Notes: a model not told the origin generated them from the letters alone. Shown: positions 26,924 through 36,212, counted from the first letter of the stretch. The stretch is 64,000 nt of DNA from Aquimarina sp. Aq107 (GCF_943733665.1 NZ_OX030782.1:3458501-3522500), one strand, 5' to 3'. Numbers and translations are program-made.

Positions 26924-28285
26924 TTATTTTATATGACTTATAACATCATATTTTGTAATGATATGATGCTTTCCATCCTCAAGTGCAACTAGAACAGCAG
27001 GATTACCATTTTTGATTAAACTTGATATCTCATCAAGTGATGTATTTGCCTCTACAATCGGGAAAGGATCATTCATAATTTCTCTGATTGGAGTATCCGC
27101 AGTGTTTTTGTCATCTAAAAATGCAGAAAACAAAGCACTTTCATCTACCGAACCTACAAAACCTTCACTATCTAAAACAGGTATCTGCGAAATTTGAAAT
27201 TTACGCATACGCTCTATTGCATGAGAAACCAACTCTTCAGTTTTTACTGTAACCAAAGGTTTCTCCTGATGATTTTTTACCAAATCTACTGCCGTCGACA
27301 CTTCTTCTTCAAGAAAACCACGTTCTCTCATCCAATCATCATTAAACATCTTACCTACATATCTACTACCATGATCATGGAATAATACAACTACTACATC
27401 ATCCTTTTTAAAATGATCTTTTAATTGTAATAGTCCTTTAATAGCAGCTCCAGCACTATTTCCAAGGAACATTCCTTCTTCTTTTGCAAGACGTTGTGTA
27501 TATACTGCAGCATCTTTATCAGTCACTTTCGTAAAACCGTCTATAATAGAAAAATTAACGTTTTCTGGTAAAATATCTTCTCCAATACCTTCTGTAATAT
27601 AGGAGTACACCTCGTTCTCATCAAATATTCCGGTTTCGTGATATTTCTTAAATACTGAACCATATGTATCAATACCCCAAACTTTAACATCTGGATTTTT
27701 TTCTTTTAAATATTTACCAACACCAGAAATTGTTCCTCCCGTGCCAACTCCAACAATAAAATGAGTTATTTTTCCTTCTGTCTGCTCCCATATTTCCGGC
27801 CCCGTACTTTCGTAATGAGCCTTGGCATTAGATGGATTGTCATATTGATTAACATACCAAGAATTAGGGGTTTCTTCTGCCAACCTTTTAGAAACAGAAT
27901 AATAAGATCTAGGATCATCTGGTTCTACATTAGTTGGACATACCATCACCTTAGCTCCTACAGCTCTAAGGATATCCATTTTTTCTTTGGACTGTTTATC
28001 TGCCATAACGCAAATCAACTTATACCCTTTTACGATTGCAACAAGAGCAAGTCCCATCCCAGTATTTCCAGAGGTTCCCTCAATAATTGTTCCTCCAGGT
28101 TTTAATCTTCCATCCGCTTCAGCATCCTCGATCATTTTTAAAGCCATTCGGTCTTTTACAGAATTCCCAGGATTAAATGTCTCGTATTTAGCTAACACTA
28201 AGGCATCAACATCTTTTACCAGAGCATTCATTTTTACCATAGGTGTATCCCCAATGGTTTCCAAAATATTATTTGCGTACTTCAC
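26924..28285 (-). CDS. cystathionine beta-synthase / cysteine synthase with CBS domains
   Basis: PLP enzyme joining serine (or O-acetylserine) with homocysteine or sulfide. 453 aa. PLP Lys44 lies in NPGNSVKDRMALK, the phosphate-binding loop is GTSGNTGMGLA (about 70-80), and the C-terminal part (about 335-453) holds two CBS modules that in relatives sense nucleotides or SAM. Starts with GTG at 28285 (MKYANNILETIGDTPMVK), the form expected for the family. Whether it makes cystathionine or cysteine cannot be decided from sequence alone. Confidence 0.88.
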   Translation of the reverse strand: MKYANNILETIGDTPMVKMNALVKDVDALVLAKYETFNPGNSVKDRMALKMIEDAEADGRLKPGGTIIEGTSGNTGMGLALVAIVKGYKLICVMADKQSKEKMDILRAVGAKVMVCPTNVEPDDPRSYYSVSKRLAEETPNSWYVNQYDNPSNAKAHYESTGPEIWEQTEGKITHFIVGVGTGGTISGVGKYLKEKNPDVKVWGIDTYGSVFKKYHETGIFDENEVYSYITEGIGEDILPENVNFSIIDGFTKVTDKDAAVYTQRLAKEEGMFLGNSAGAAIKGLLQLKDHFKKDDVVVVLFHDHGSRYVGKMFNDDWMRERGFLEEEVSTAVDLVKNHQEKPLVTVKTEELVSHAIERMRKFQISQIPVLDSEGFVGSVDESALFSAFLDDKNTADTPIREIMNDPFPIVEANTSLDEISSLIKNGNPAVLVALEDGKHHIITKYDVISHIK

Positions 28286-28384
28286 AAGCTTACTAATTTA
28301 TTAGAGTCTCTTTAATTGTTTTTTATGCGGTGCAAAGATACAAATACAAAGCCATTAAGTTAGAGGAAGATGTACTAATTCATG

Positions 28385-29626
28385 CTACTGGAATCGAATA
28401 GCCTTAGAAGGCGATATTTTAGCAATTACATATGATGGAATAAGAAGCATGATTAGGCATAAAACCATGGTCCCCAAATTAAGCAAAATTATATAACCAA
28501 TATCTATATAAATAGGAGCTGTACTCACATAATATGTAGCAGGATTCAATCCAATTACACCATAATATTTCTGTAGAAACAACAATCCTACACCTATAAG
28601 ATTACCCCAAAGCAATCCTATCAATATTAAATATCCTGCGTTATATAAAAATACTTTTCGAATACTCCAGTCATTTGTTCCTAGCGATTTTAAGATGCCA
28701 ATCATAGGAGTTCTTTCTAAAATAAGAACCAATAATGCCGTAATCATATTAATTCCAGCAACTAATATAATTATACTAATAATACCGATGATATTAAGAT
28801 CAAAGAGTTTTAACCATTCGAAAATACTACCATATTTTAAAGTAATCGTTACGGCTTCTAAGTCCGAAGGAATATTTTCATAAATCTGTCTCCCTTTTTT
28901 ATCAATATCATCGAAGTCATCAATAAACACCTCAAAACCTCCGACTTGATTCTCTTTCCATTTATTCATTTTCTGAATATGCCGGATATCTGCAAAAATA
29001 AATTTCTCATCAAACTCTAGAAAACCAGAATCATAAATACCAACAATCTTAAAAGCTCTAATATTAGCTGGGATATTTGAACTAGAGTTTTTCTTCAAAA
29101 AAACAGTATTTGCATTATCTCCAATCCCCAATCCTAATCTAGAGGCTGTATATGCAGATACTAATATTTGATTATTTCTAGGGTCTGTAAAATCTGGTAA
29201 GGTACCTTCTATCAAATATTCTTCAAAATATGACCAATTATAATCTTCTCCTACTCCCTTAACTACAATTCCTTCAAAGTCATTCTCTGTTCTAATAAGT
29301 CCGCCCTTAGTAGCAAAACCTTGAACATGTTTAATTCCAGATACGTCTGTAAAATTAGGATAGAAATGCTGATCTTTTTTAATAGGGATCATAGATTCTA
29401 AGCTGTTATTATTATCATAACTGGTAATAATAACATGACCATTAAATGCCGCAACTTTTTCTCTAATTTTACGTTGTAACCCTATACCAGTAGCTACAGT
29501 TATCAACATCATAACCATACCAATGGCTATAGCTAAAATGGCAATTTTTATGATTGCTGATGATATGCTACTTTTATGTTCCTTACCTTTGATAAGGCGT
29601 TTGGCAATAAAATATTCGAAATTCAA
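28385..29626 (-). CDS. FtsX-like ABC transporter permease (LolC/LolE type)
   Basis: 413 aa inner-membrane permease. Topology: one N-terminal transmembrane helix (about 26-48), a large periplasmic domain (about 49-265), and three C-terminal helices (about 278-300, 325-350, 375-400), the LolCE/MacB layout. LolC/E extract lipoproteins from the inner membrane with ATPase LolD; no ATPase is adjacent. The only usable start before NFEYFIAKRL is a TTG at 29626, since an in-frame stop lies three codons upstream. That TTG sits in an exact TAnnTTTG sequence (TAACTTTG). Confidence 0.82.
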   Translation of the reverse strand: MNFEYFIAKRLIKGKEHKSSISSAIIKIAILAIAIGMVMMLITVATGIGLQRKIREKVAAFNGHVIITSYDNNNSLESMIPIKKDQHFYPNFTDVSGIKHVQGFATKGGLIRTENDFEGIVVKGVGEDYNWSYFEEYLIEGTLPDFTDPRNNQILVSAYTASRLGLGIGDNANTVFLKKNSSSNIPANIRAFKIVGIYDSGFLEFDEKFIFADIRHIQKMNKWKENQVGGFEVFIDDFDDIDKKGRQIYENIPSDLEAVTITLKYGSIFEWLKLFDLNIIGIISIIILVAGINMITALLVLILERTPMIGILKSLGTNDWSIRKVFLYNAGYLILIGLLWGNLIGVGLLFLQKYYGVIGLNPATYYVSTAPIYIDIGYIILLNLGTMVLCLIMLLIPSYVIAKISPSKAIRFQ

Positions 29627-29634
29627 AGTTACTT

Positions 29635-30969
29635 ATGGTTTTTATAAGAAATGCATTCAAAAATACGTTTTTATTCTTTTTCACACTGCTTATTTCTTGC
29701 GGAAGCGGAACAAAAACATCATCACAGACCACTTCTGATCAAGAAAAGCCTGAAATAAATAAGAAAAGTGTTATTTCAGAAAACCAACAACAAGACTCAT
29801 TAAACGTTTTAGAACCAATTATAGTTGGAGCAAATCAAACTGAATTATACTTACCATTACTGGAAAATAAAAAAATAGCAATTGTAGGGAATCAGACTTC
29901 TGTAATTTTCAAATTCCCTAATATTGGTCCATTATTACAAACAGAAAAAGTTGCTACGAACACTTTAGATCAATATACACATCTTGTAGATTCTTTATTA
30001 TCTAAAAATATTGACATTAAAAAGGTGTTTGCTCCTGAACACGGTTTTAGAGGAAAAGCAGATGCTGGAGAGCTCGTTGCTGATGAAAAAGATATCAAAA
30101 CAGGATTACCGATCGTATCTTTACATGGTAAGAGCAAAAAACCATCTGCTGCATCCCTTTCTAATATTGATTTGGTTGTTTTTGACATTCAGGACGTGGG
30201 TGCTAGATTTTACACCTATATTTCTACACTTCATTATGTGATGCAGGCCTGCGCAGAAAACAAAATTCCTTTATTAATTTTGGATAGACCAAATCCTAAC
30301 GGGCATTATATAGATGGACCTACCTTAGAAATAGAACACAGCAGTTTTGTTGGGGTACATCCAATTCCATTAGTTCATGGGATGACAATAGGAGAATACG
30401 CAAAAATGATAAATGGTGAAGGCTGGTTAGGAAATGATCTAAAATGCGAAATCCAGATTATTCCTGTTAAAAACTACACCCATCAAAGTTATTATAGTTT
30501 AGCAATACGACCTTCGCCTAATCTACCAAATGATAGATCGATAAACCTATATCCCAGTTTAGGTTTTTTCGAAGGTACTACAATTAATGCTGGTCGAGGA
30601 ACAGAAATGCAATTTCAGATTTTCGGATCTCCAGATTTTCCAATAGATCAATACGATTTTGCTTACACTCCACAACCTAATTTTGGTGCTAAATACCCTA
30701 AACATAAAGGAGAAGTCTGTTACGGTAAAGATCTTAGAAAAACCAAAAGACTTAACACTATTAATATACAATGGCTCCTTAACACATATAACAATTCTAA
30801 AAATAAAGAAGGTTTTTTTAACGACAAATCATTCACAATACATGCTGGAACAAAAAAACTACAACAACAAATAGAACAAGGATATACTGCTCGCGAAATA
30901 AAAAAGACATGGAAAAAAGATCTAGAAAAGTTTAAAAAAATAAGAGCCCAATATCTTCTGTATAAATAG
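29635..30969 (+). CDS. exo-beta-N-acetylmuramidase NamZ-like lipoprotein (DUF1343)
   Basis: 444 aa. The DUF1343 family includes NamZ, which removes terminal MurNAc from peptidoglycan fragments, feeding cell-wall recycling. Lipoprotein signal RNAFKNTFLFFFTLLISC followed by GSG. Family blocks: GNQTSV, FAPEHGFRG (about 128-136), VFDIQDVGARFYTYI (about 180-194), LDRPNPNG and GRGTEMQFQIFG. The ATG is 8 bases from the start of the divergent permease; a -7 box TACCTTTG (29584-29591) inside that gene could be its promoter. Confidence 0.9.
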   Translation: MVFIRNAFKNTFLFFFTLLISCGSGTKTSSQTTSDQEKPEINKKSVISENQQQDSLNVLEPIIVGANQTELYLPLLENKKIAIVGNQTSVIFKFPNIGPLLQTEKVATNTLDQYTHLVDSLLSKNIDIKKVFAPEHGFRGKADAGELVADEKDIKTGLPIVSLHGKSKKPSAASLSNIDLVVFDIQDVGARFYTYISTLHYVMQACAENKIPLLILDRPNPNGHYIDGPTLEIEHSSFVGVHPIPLVHGMTIGEYAKMINGEGWLGNDLKCEIQIIPVKNYTHQSYYSLAIRPSPNLPNDRSINLYPSLGFFEGTTINAGRGTEMQFQIFGSPDFPIDQYDFAYTPQPNFGAKYPKHKGEVCYGKDLRKTKRLNTINIQWLLNTYNNSKNKEGFFNDKSFTIHAGTKKLQQQIEQGYTAREIKKTWKKDLEKFKKIRAQYLLYK

Positions 30970-30992
30970 CCTTAAAATAGAGATACAAAGTT

Positions 30993-31006
30993 CCCTGTTT
31001 TCAGGG
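30993..31006. promoter_or_regulatory. palindrome CCCTGTTTTCAGGG upstream of the histidine kinase
   Basis: Perfect 5-bp arms around TTTT. It ends 3 bases before the -33 TTG of the histidine-kinase promoter, the usual place for an activator. The same 14 bases (15 with the preceding T) occur at 34150-34163 upstream of the next gene cluster. Candidate binding site for the response regulator encoded at 33345-33989; inference. Confidence 0.5.
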
Positions 31007-31009
31007 ATA

Positions 31010-31037
31010 TTGGTGATTTTTGAAATTAATACCTTTG
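31010..31037 (+). promoter_or_regulatory. promoter of the histidine kinase-response regulator operon
   Basis: -33 TTG (31010-31012), 17-base spacer, -7 TACCTTTG (31030-31037), exact Bacteroidota consensus. Predicted start about 31043, giving a leader near 110 bases. Confidence 0.6.
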
Positions 31038-31153
31038 ACTATATAAAATTATAAAACATTGTAAAATAGATATTTCAATATAATTTTAACTTTAAAAGTT
31101 ATTTGTTATACTGAAACAGAAAAAATATTCTCCCCAGAATAATTAAAGCAAAA

Positions 31154-33370
31154 ATGAAATTAGTCAATTACAATATATTATCTTATCTAAAAAATAGTAC
31201 TGCATTAATCACGTTACTATTTTCTTTAAATATTCAAGGGCAAATTGACGCTAAAAAAACATTCCCTTATCCTTATAAGGGTGAAAGGGAAATAATAAAT
31301 GAACTAAAAACTATATCTAATATACCAGATAGACGAAAAGAAAGTTATGTTATAGCTAAAAAACAACTACAGAAAAAGGCTGTTAAGAGTGATCGATTTA
31401 AAGCTGACTTGAGTTTAATTATAAGTTCTTATTTTAGAAGTATATCCCAGATTGATTCGGTAAAATATTATGCGCAAAAAATACTTGAACTAAATAATTT
31501 TAAAAACGACACTCTTAAAAATAATATTTATGGTCTTGCATATTTCACTTTAGGCCAAGCTAATAGTTTTATTGGCCTGAACGAAAAATCCAAAAAATGG
31601 TATTTTAAAGGAATTAATATTTCACAAAAACATAATGATGAACGTATTTATTATGTAAACTCTTTTGGTTTAGCTAATGTCTATATTGCTACCAGTGAGT
31701 ATGATCTCGCTTTAGAGATCTTAGAAAAATGCCAAGAGTATAAGAAAAATCCAGAAATGGTATTTGGTTCTATTGTAAATATTGCTAACATATATGGGTA
31801 TAAGGAAGAATTTGATAAAGCAATTGAATATTTCGAAAAGGCCAGAGAAATTTGTATAAAAGCTAATAGAACAAGCTGCATTGGAACAATTTCTGTAAAT
31901 ATGGGTATTACGTATAAAAAACTCGGAGCATTAGATAAATCATTGGTTTCTTTCGACAAGGCCTTAGAAATTGCGAAAGCCAATAATTTTGAACGAATGC
32001 AGATTATTGGTAGTGTAGAAAAAGGCCGACTTTTAAATGAACTAAAGAGATACCAAGAAGCAGAAGAAATTACACTTTCTGCGTTAGATATCGCGACAAA
32101 AATAGGTTTCTTAAACGAGCAAGAAAAAATCTATTTCCGCTTAAAAGAAATTGCAGTTTCTCAAAATGATTATAAAAAAGCATTAAGCTATTACGAACAT
32201 TACGATCAAATTTCTGATTCTACCCGAACACTAGATAAAGATAAAGAGATTAACGAACTAGAAGTAAAATACAAAACATTACAAAAAGAAAAAGAAATAA
32301 AGTTTTTGCAAATTGAAAACACAAATAAACAACTGGAATTAGCAAATCAACAAGAAGCTATAAGTAATCTTAAACTTTTACAAGAGATAGAAAATAAAGA
32401 GTATGAAATTCTTAGAAAAGAGAATGAAAACAAGTTATTGACTTTTCAAAACACTACAGAAAAAGCGTTAAAGGATAATATTATTTTAAAGAAAAATCAA
32501 GAACTTAAGGACGCCCAACTAAAAATTCAACAAGACGAAACTGCCAAACAAAAGGTTTTTAAAAATATCATACTATATTCTTTTTTAATATTACTAATTC
32601 CAGTTATTGGTTTATTAGTGACTTACTATCAAAAAATTAAAGTACAAAGTGAACTTAATCAAAAACAGAAAGAAATAAACGAAACAAAAATTTCATCCTT
32701 ATTAAAAGATCAAGAATTAAAAGTAATCAAAGCTTCCGTAGAAGGACAAGACAAAGAAAGAAAACGAATAGCTCAAGAATTGCATGATAGTATCGGTGGA
32801 AATCTTGCTGCTATTAAACTTCAATTGAACAACTCTGATCAAAAAAACCAAAGTACATTAAAAGCGGTCAACACTCAAATTGATGACACTTATGAATTAG
32901 TTCGTGATCTTTCTCATAACTTAATTCCTAAAAAGTTTAGTAAAAACAATTTTTCTGATGTACTCGAAGAATATTTTAGTAATATTGGAGGAGCAAGCAA
33001 GCTAAAAACTGGATTTAGTGTCTACCCAAGAAGAAGGGTTGATCTCCTGGAAGAAACATTACAAGTAGAAACTTTTAAGATCATACAAGAATTAGTTACT
33101 AATAGTATAAAGCACGCAAAAGCATCCTCTATTGCGCTTCAAATTAATTTATTAGATAATGAATTGAATATTCTTTTTGAAGATGATGGAGTAGGATTTG
33201 ATGTAAATAAAAATACCGAGGGTATTGGATTCAGAAATATAAGAAGTAGATTAGATGAAATTGATGGAACGATAGATATCGATTCTAGAATAAAAAGAGG
33301 GACAATTATTAATATAGCAATAACCAGCTTAACAACAACCACAGATGAAATACAACCTAATTATAGCTGA
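31154..33370 (+). CDS. TPR-containing sensor histidine kinase (HisKA_3 / NarX type)
   Basis: 738 aa. Signal-anchor N-terminus; TPR repeats from about 80 to 370 (e.g. AIEYFEKAREICIKANRTSC); long coiled coil (about 370-465, KEKEIKFLQIENTNKQLELA); one transmembrane helix (about 472-492); HisKA_3 dimerisation domain with phospho-accepting His544 in AQELHDSIGGNL; HATPase with VTNSIKHA (N box) and DDGVGF. The TPR part is probably periplasmic and senses a protein partner. Its last 26 bases overlap the response regulator start, so the two are co-translated. This is the common Bacteroidota TPR-kinase design; the signal is unknown. Confidence 0.9.
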   Translation: MKLVNYNILSYLKNSTALITLLFSLNIQGQIDAKKTFPYPYKGEREIINELKTISNIPDRRKESYVIAKKQLQKKAVKSDRFKADLSLIISSYFRSISQIDSVKYYAQKILELNNFKNDTLKNNIYGLAYFTLGQANSFIGLNEKSKKWYFKGINISQKHNDERIYYVNSFGLANVYIATSEYDLALEILEKCQEYKKNPEMVFGSIVNIANIYGYKEEFDKAIEYFEKAREICIKANRTSCIGTISVNMGITYKKLGALDKSLVSFDKALEIAKANNFERMQIIGSVEKGRLLNELKRYQEAEEITLSALDIATKIGFLNEQEKIYFRLKEIAVSQNDYKKALSYYEHYDQISDSTRTLDKDKEINELEVKYKTLQKEKEIKFLQIENTNKQLELANQQEAISNLKLLQEIENKEYEILRKENENKLLTFQNTTEKALKDNIILKKNQELKDAQLKIQQDETAKQKVFKNIILYSFLILLIPVIGLLVTYYQKIKVQSELNQKQKEINETKISSLLKDQELKVIKASVEGQDKERKRIAQELHDSIGGNLAAIKLQLNNSDQKNQSTLKAVNTQIDDTYELVRDLSHNLIPKKFSKNNFSDVLEEYFSNIGGASKLKTGFSVYPRRRVDLLEETLQVETFKIIQELVTNSIKHAKASSIALQINLLDNELNILFEDDGVGFDVNKNTEGIGFRNIRSRLDEIDGTIDIDSRIKRGTIINIAITSLTTTTDEIQPNYS

Positions 33371-33989
33371 TGACCATAAAATGTTTTTAGATGGATTATT
33401 AAGCATCTTAAATTCTGAAAACGATTATAATATTCTTTTAACAGCTAAAAACGGCAAGCATATTGCTAAATACCTAGAAATCAATCCTGATGAAAAAATA
33501 GATTTAATCATCACTGATATTACTATGCCAGAAATGGATGGTATTGCTCTAAACAAGATCGTAAAAGAACGAAGTTCTACTATAAAAACACTTGTCGTAA
33601 GTATGCATAACAATCCAGATATGATTGATAACCTAATAGAACATGATGTGGATGGTTATGTTCCTAAAAACGCTGAAAAAGAAGAACTTCTAAAAGCAAT
33701 ACAAACTATATTGAGTGGAGAAAAATATTTTTCTCGTGAGATAAAGGATATTTATATGGAAAATAAGTTTTCCAAAAAGAAAGATGAAGAAATAAAACTT
33801 ACTCAAAGAGAAATAGATGTTATTACATTAATTGCTCAAGAATTCACTACTCAGGAAATCGCGGATAAATTATTCTTAAGTAAACATACCATAGAAAGCT
33901 ATAGAAAGAACTTAATCGCTAAGCTTAATGTGAGAAACCTAGCAGGTCTTACCAAATATGCTATAAAAATGAATTACGTAGAGCATTAA
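33345..33989 (+). CDS. NarL/LuxR-type response regulator
   Basis: 214 aa. Receiver domain with the acidic pair Asp9-Asp10, phospho-acceptor Asp58 in ITDITMPEMDG, the switch Ser of VVSMH and the conserved Lys of GYVPKNA. C-terminal GerE/LuxR helix-turn-helix (LTQREIDVITLIAQEFTTQE, then SKHTIESYRKNLIAKL). It overlaps the kinase gene by 26 bases. A shared palindrome upstream of its own operon and of the cluster beginning at 34296 is a candidate binding site. Confidence 0.93.
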   Translation: MKYNLIIADDHKMFLDGLLSILNSENDYNILLTAKNGKHIAKYLEINPDEKIDLIITDITMPEMDGIALNKIVKERSSTIKTLVVSMHNNPDMIDNLIEHDVDGYVPKNAEKEELLKAIQTILSGEKYFSREIKDIYMENKFSKKKDEEIKLTQREIDVITLIAQEFTTQEIADKLFLSKHTIESYRKNLIAKLNVRNLAGLTKYAIKMNYVEH

Positions 33990-34295
33990 AATTCTTAAGA
34001 AAAAAAGTTAAGTTACTCTCTTACCAATCTCTATTTATTTAAATATTTCTTCCCCATTAGTACGCTCATGTTATTATTGGTGATACTAGGTGTGTTCCCA
34101 AAACTGTACACACTTCTCTTCTATTTTCATACTTAAAAAAGCAATGCATCCCTGTTTTCAGGGTACTCATTTTCACCAGAAACTGTGTTTCTAACTGCTT
34201 ATATAAATCACATCTTTGTACTGTAGTTATTGATAAAAAAAATATCAAAACGTACAGCATTAAACTAATTACTAACCCTATAAAACCATAAAGAC
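33990..34295. other. 306-base intergenic region upstream of the LipL32/SPFH cluster
   Basis: Holds the palindrome at 34150-34163 and an imperfect -7 box CATCTTTG (34211-34218) on the plus strand, which would give a leader of about 70 bases for the gene at 34296. The minus-strand reading frame across it is not credible as a gene. Confidence 0.5.
34150..34163. promoter_or_regulatory. second copy of the CCCTGTTTTCAGGG palindrome
   Basis: Identical to 30993-31006, 132 bases upstream of the first ATG of the cluster (147 in the kinase case). It is placed upstream of an imperfect -7 box (CATCTTTG). Two copies flanking one two-component operon suggest one regulator acting on itself and on the cluster; inference. 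Confidence 0.5.
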
Positions 34296-34718
34296 ATGAT
34301 CTGGGGAATCTCATTAATTTTATTAAGCATTTTAGCAGTACCATCATTATTGCTTTCAAAAAAACCAAACGCAAAAGAACTTTTAGAAAAAATAGAGCCT
34401 TACCAAGGATGGATTGGTCTTGTATTCTGTTTCTGGGGTGTTTGGGGAATTATTTCTGCAATCTTAAATCTAGGATGGCTTACTACCTATCCTATCTGGT
34501 GGGTTACTTTATTAGCTGGTAATATCATCTCTGCAGTACTTGGATTTATGCTAGGTTTCGGACTTATCAATAAATTTTTCTTATCCAAAAATGAAGCAGC
34601 AAAGGAAAAAGCAAACGAATTAAGAGCAAAACTTGCTCCTAAACAAGGTAAACTAGGAGTATTTGGATTAATCGTTGGTGGATGGATGATCGTAGCATCA
34701 TTCCTTTTCTTTACATAA
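34296..34718 (+). CDS. small integral membrane protein, unknown family
   Basis: 140 aa with four hydrophobic segments (about 1-20, 34-58, 65-90, 120-139) and a charged cytoplasmic-type loop (about 94-115, [20 protein letters not shown]). Not recognised. First gene of the plus-strand cluster reaching 39162. A hairpin (34742-34777) follows it. Confidence 0.7.
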   Translation: MIWGISLILLSILAVPSLLLSKKPNAKELLEKIEPYQGWIGLVFCFWGVWGIISAILNLGWLTTYPIWWVTLLAGNIISAVLGFMLGFGLINKFFLSKNEAAKEKANELRAKLAPKQGKLGVFGLIVGGWMIVASFLFFT

Positions 34719-34741
34719 AATGTTAGTTAGTTGAAGAATGG

Positions 34742-34777
34742 GGAGAGAACATCGTGTTTAGAGATATCATTCTCTCC
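34742..34777 (+). other. hairpin between first two cluster genes
   Basis: 8-bp perfect stem GGAGAGAA (34742-34749) / TTCTCTCC (34770-34777), 20-base loop, no U-run. Possible processing or attenuation element inside the cluster mRNA. Confidence 0.35.
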
Positions 34778-34832
34778 TCAATTCTGAACAACCTGAAATT
34801 CATAAAATAAATATCAAACCTATACTCGTACC

Positions 34833-35177
34833 ATGATAATCTTCGGAACAAGTTCTTCTACAATTCATCCAGCAAAGCTTGATGGAGGTTGTTGTCCTTT
34901 TTGCAAAACAGAAAATCAAATGTGGATTCAAGGATATAGAAAATACTTTCACGTATTCTGGATTCCGTTCTTCCCACTATGGAAAAAAGTGTACTCTGTA
35001 TGTAGTCACTGCAAAGGTGCTTTCGAAAAACAAGAATTCGACAACGAAAAACTAATTAATAGCTTCGAGCATTTTGAAAAAAATCGAATCAAAATTCCGT
35101 GGTATCATTTTACAGGTATAATCATCTTTTTATTACTAATTACACTAATAACAGTGTTACCATTATTTACTAATTAA
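34833..35177 (+). CDS. zinc-ribbon membrane protein
   Basis: 114 aa. N-terminal zinc ribbon with CCPFC (about 21-25) and CSHC (about 56-59), a FHVFWIPFFPLWKK stretch between them, and one C-terminal transmembrane helix (about 91-110). Resembles the small zinc-ribbon plus TM proteins often annotated as zinc-ribbon domain proteins; role unknown. It lies immediately before the LipL32-like gene (30 bases). Confidence 0.75.
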   Translation: MIIFGTSSSTIHPAKLDGGCCPFCKTENQMWIQGYRKYFHVFWIPFFPLWKKVYSVCSHCKGAFEKQEFDNEKLINSFEHFEKNRIKIPWYHFTGIIIFLLLITLITVLPLFTN

Positions 35178-35207
35178 ACAAATTTAAATTACACAAATTA
35201 TTACATT

Positions 35208-35897
35208 ATGAAAACAAAAGTTTTATTTCTATTAAGCCTTATTGTTCTTGGAACTACAACCACTTTACAAGCTCAAAAGTTAAAAAAATTCGGAAGCTCT
35301 ATTGAGAAAAAAATAGGTCCAAAAACAATTAAAGTACCTTATACAGATGTTGTATCATATCTTGGATATGCTGCTCCAGGAAATGAGGATGAAGTAAAAG
35401 ATGGAAAAAAGTTCTATTATATTTATGTATGGGTTCCTGCAGTTGCTCCAGAACTTGGAGTAAGAATGATGTCTCCTGTAGGTAAAGCAAAAGTAAAAAA
35501 AGCAATCAAATCCGAAGCATATACTAAAAATGCAAAATCCGAAGATTATTTTGACACATACATTACATTAGAAAGATCTGATATCATTAGCACAGCCAAT
35601 ATCAGTCAAGATGCTGTAGATGGTGCCAACTGGACAATTTTAGAAAGAAATGATGATAGCGGTGAAATGCCAAAGCAACCAAGTGGTAGCTCTTACAACT
35701 CATTATTGAGATATAAAAGTGACGTTAATGATCCTTTAAAAGCATTAACTGTTGGTTTATACCGTATCGGTTTCACTACATATAAAACTGGAGAAGTAAA
35801 AGGTACTTTCTTAGCAGAAGTTGCTGCACCAGTAAAACTACCAGGTGTAGTAATGGCTAAAACCATTAAAGATTTAAAAGCTGGATTAAGCAAATAA
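35208..35897 (+). CDS. secreted LipL32-family protein
   Basis: 229 aa. Sec signal peptide MKTKVLFLLSLIVLGTTTTL with cleavage after LQA; no lipobox Cys, unlike leptospiral LipL32. Conserved LipL32 blocks in order: YYIYVWVPAVAPELGVRMMS (70-89; LipL32 has [20 protein letters not shown]), YFDTYITLER (114-123), SYNSLLRYK (162-170) and GLYRIGFTTYKTGEVKGTF (183-201; LipL32 GLYRISFTTYKPGEVKGSF). LipL32 is the major Leptospira surface protein with a calcium-binding jelly-roll-like fold and no settled role. The Asp-rich calcium loop of LipL32 is shorter here. The match is from memory of the family and strong. Confidence 0.85.
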   Translation: MKTKVLFLLSLIVLGTTTTLQAQKLKKFGSSIEKKIGPKTIKVPYTDVVSYLGYAAPGNEDEVKDGKKFYYIYVWVPAVAPELGVRMMSPVGKAKVKKAIKSEAYTKNAKSEDYFDTYITLERSDIISTANISQDAVDGANWTILERNDDSGEMPKQPSGSSYNSLLRYKSDVNDPLKALTVGLYRIGFTTYKTGEVKGTFLAEVAAPVKLPGVVMAKTIKDLKAGLSK

Positions 35898-35932
35898 CAT
35901 ATTGCTATCAGATGATATAAGGAGCAGTTATT

Positions 35933-35961
35933 CCTACATGGATTTATAACAACCATGTAGG
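35933..35961 (+). other. hairpin after the LipL32-like gene
   Basis: 9-bp perfect stem CCTACATGG (35933-35941) / CCATGTAGG (35953-35961), extendable by three pairs with one G-U, 11-base loop, no U-run. May stabilise the upstream mRNA or separate expression levels within the cluster. Confidence 0.4.
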
Positions 35962-35992
35962 GATAACATCCTGAATTTAATCGCTTACCTAT

Positions 35993-36193
35993 ATGGAAGA
36001 AGACAACAATAAAGATGAAAAAAAGAAAAAAAATATTCTAGATGACATCTTAGGGAATGCTATTTCTTCTACAAAAAAATATGAAGAAACGAATGCAGGC
36101 TTAGAAACAAAAAAATGCATAAGCTGTGGTGCTGCAAGACCAAGTGACACCGATCTCAAATATTGCGATTTCTGCGGAAATCAATTCTATTAA
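35993..36193 (+). CDS. small zinc-ribbon protein
   Basis: 66 aa. Charged, Lys/Asp/Glu-rich N-terminal half (EEDNNKDEKKKKNILDDILG) and a C-terminal four-Cys zinc ribbon, CISCGAARPSD...YCDFCGNQFY. No membrane segment. Likely cytosolic adaptor-type protein; unknown function. 20 bases before the next gene. Confidence 0.75.
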   Translation: MEEDNNKDEKKKKNILDDILGNAISSTKKYEETNAGLETKKCISCGAARPSDTDLKYCDFCGNQFY

Positions 36194-36212
36194 AACCTAA
36201 CAAATTCAGATA

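Noticed and set aside
34066..34374. 102-codon minus-strand frame between the response regulator and the SPFH cluster
   Set aside because: It overlaps the start of the plus-strand membrane protein gene and the palindrome, has low-complexity hydrophobic sequence, and no family resemblance.
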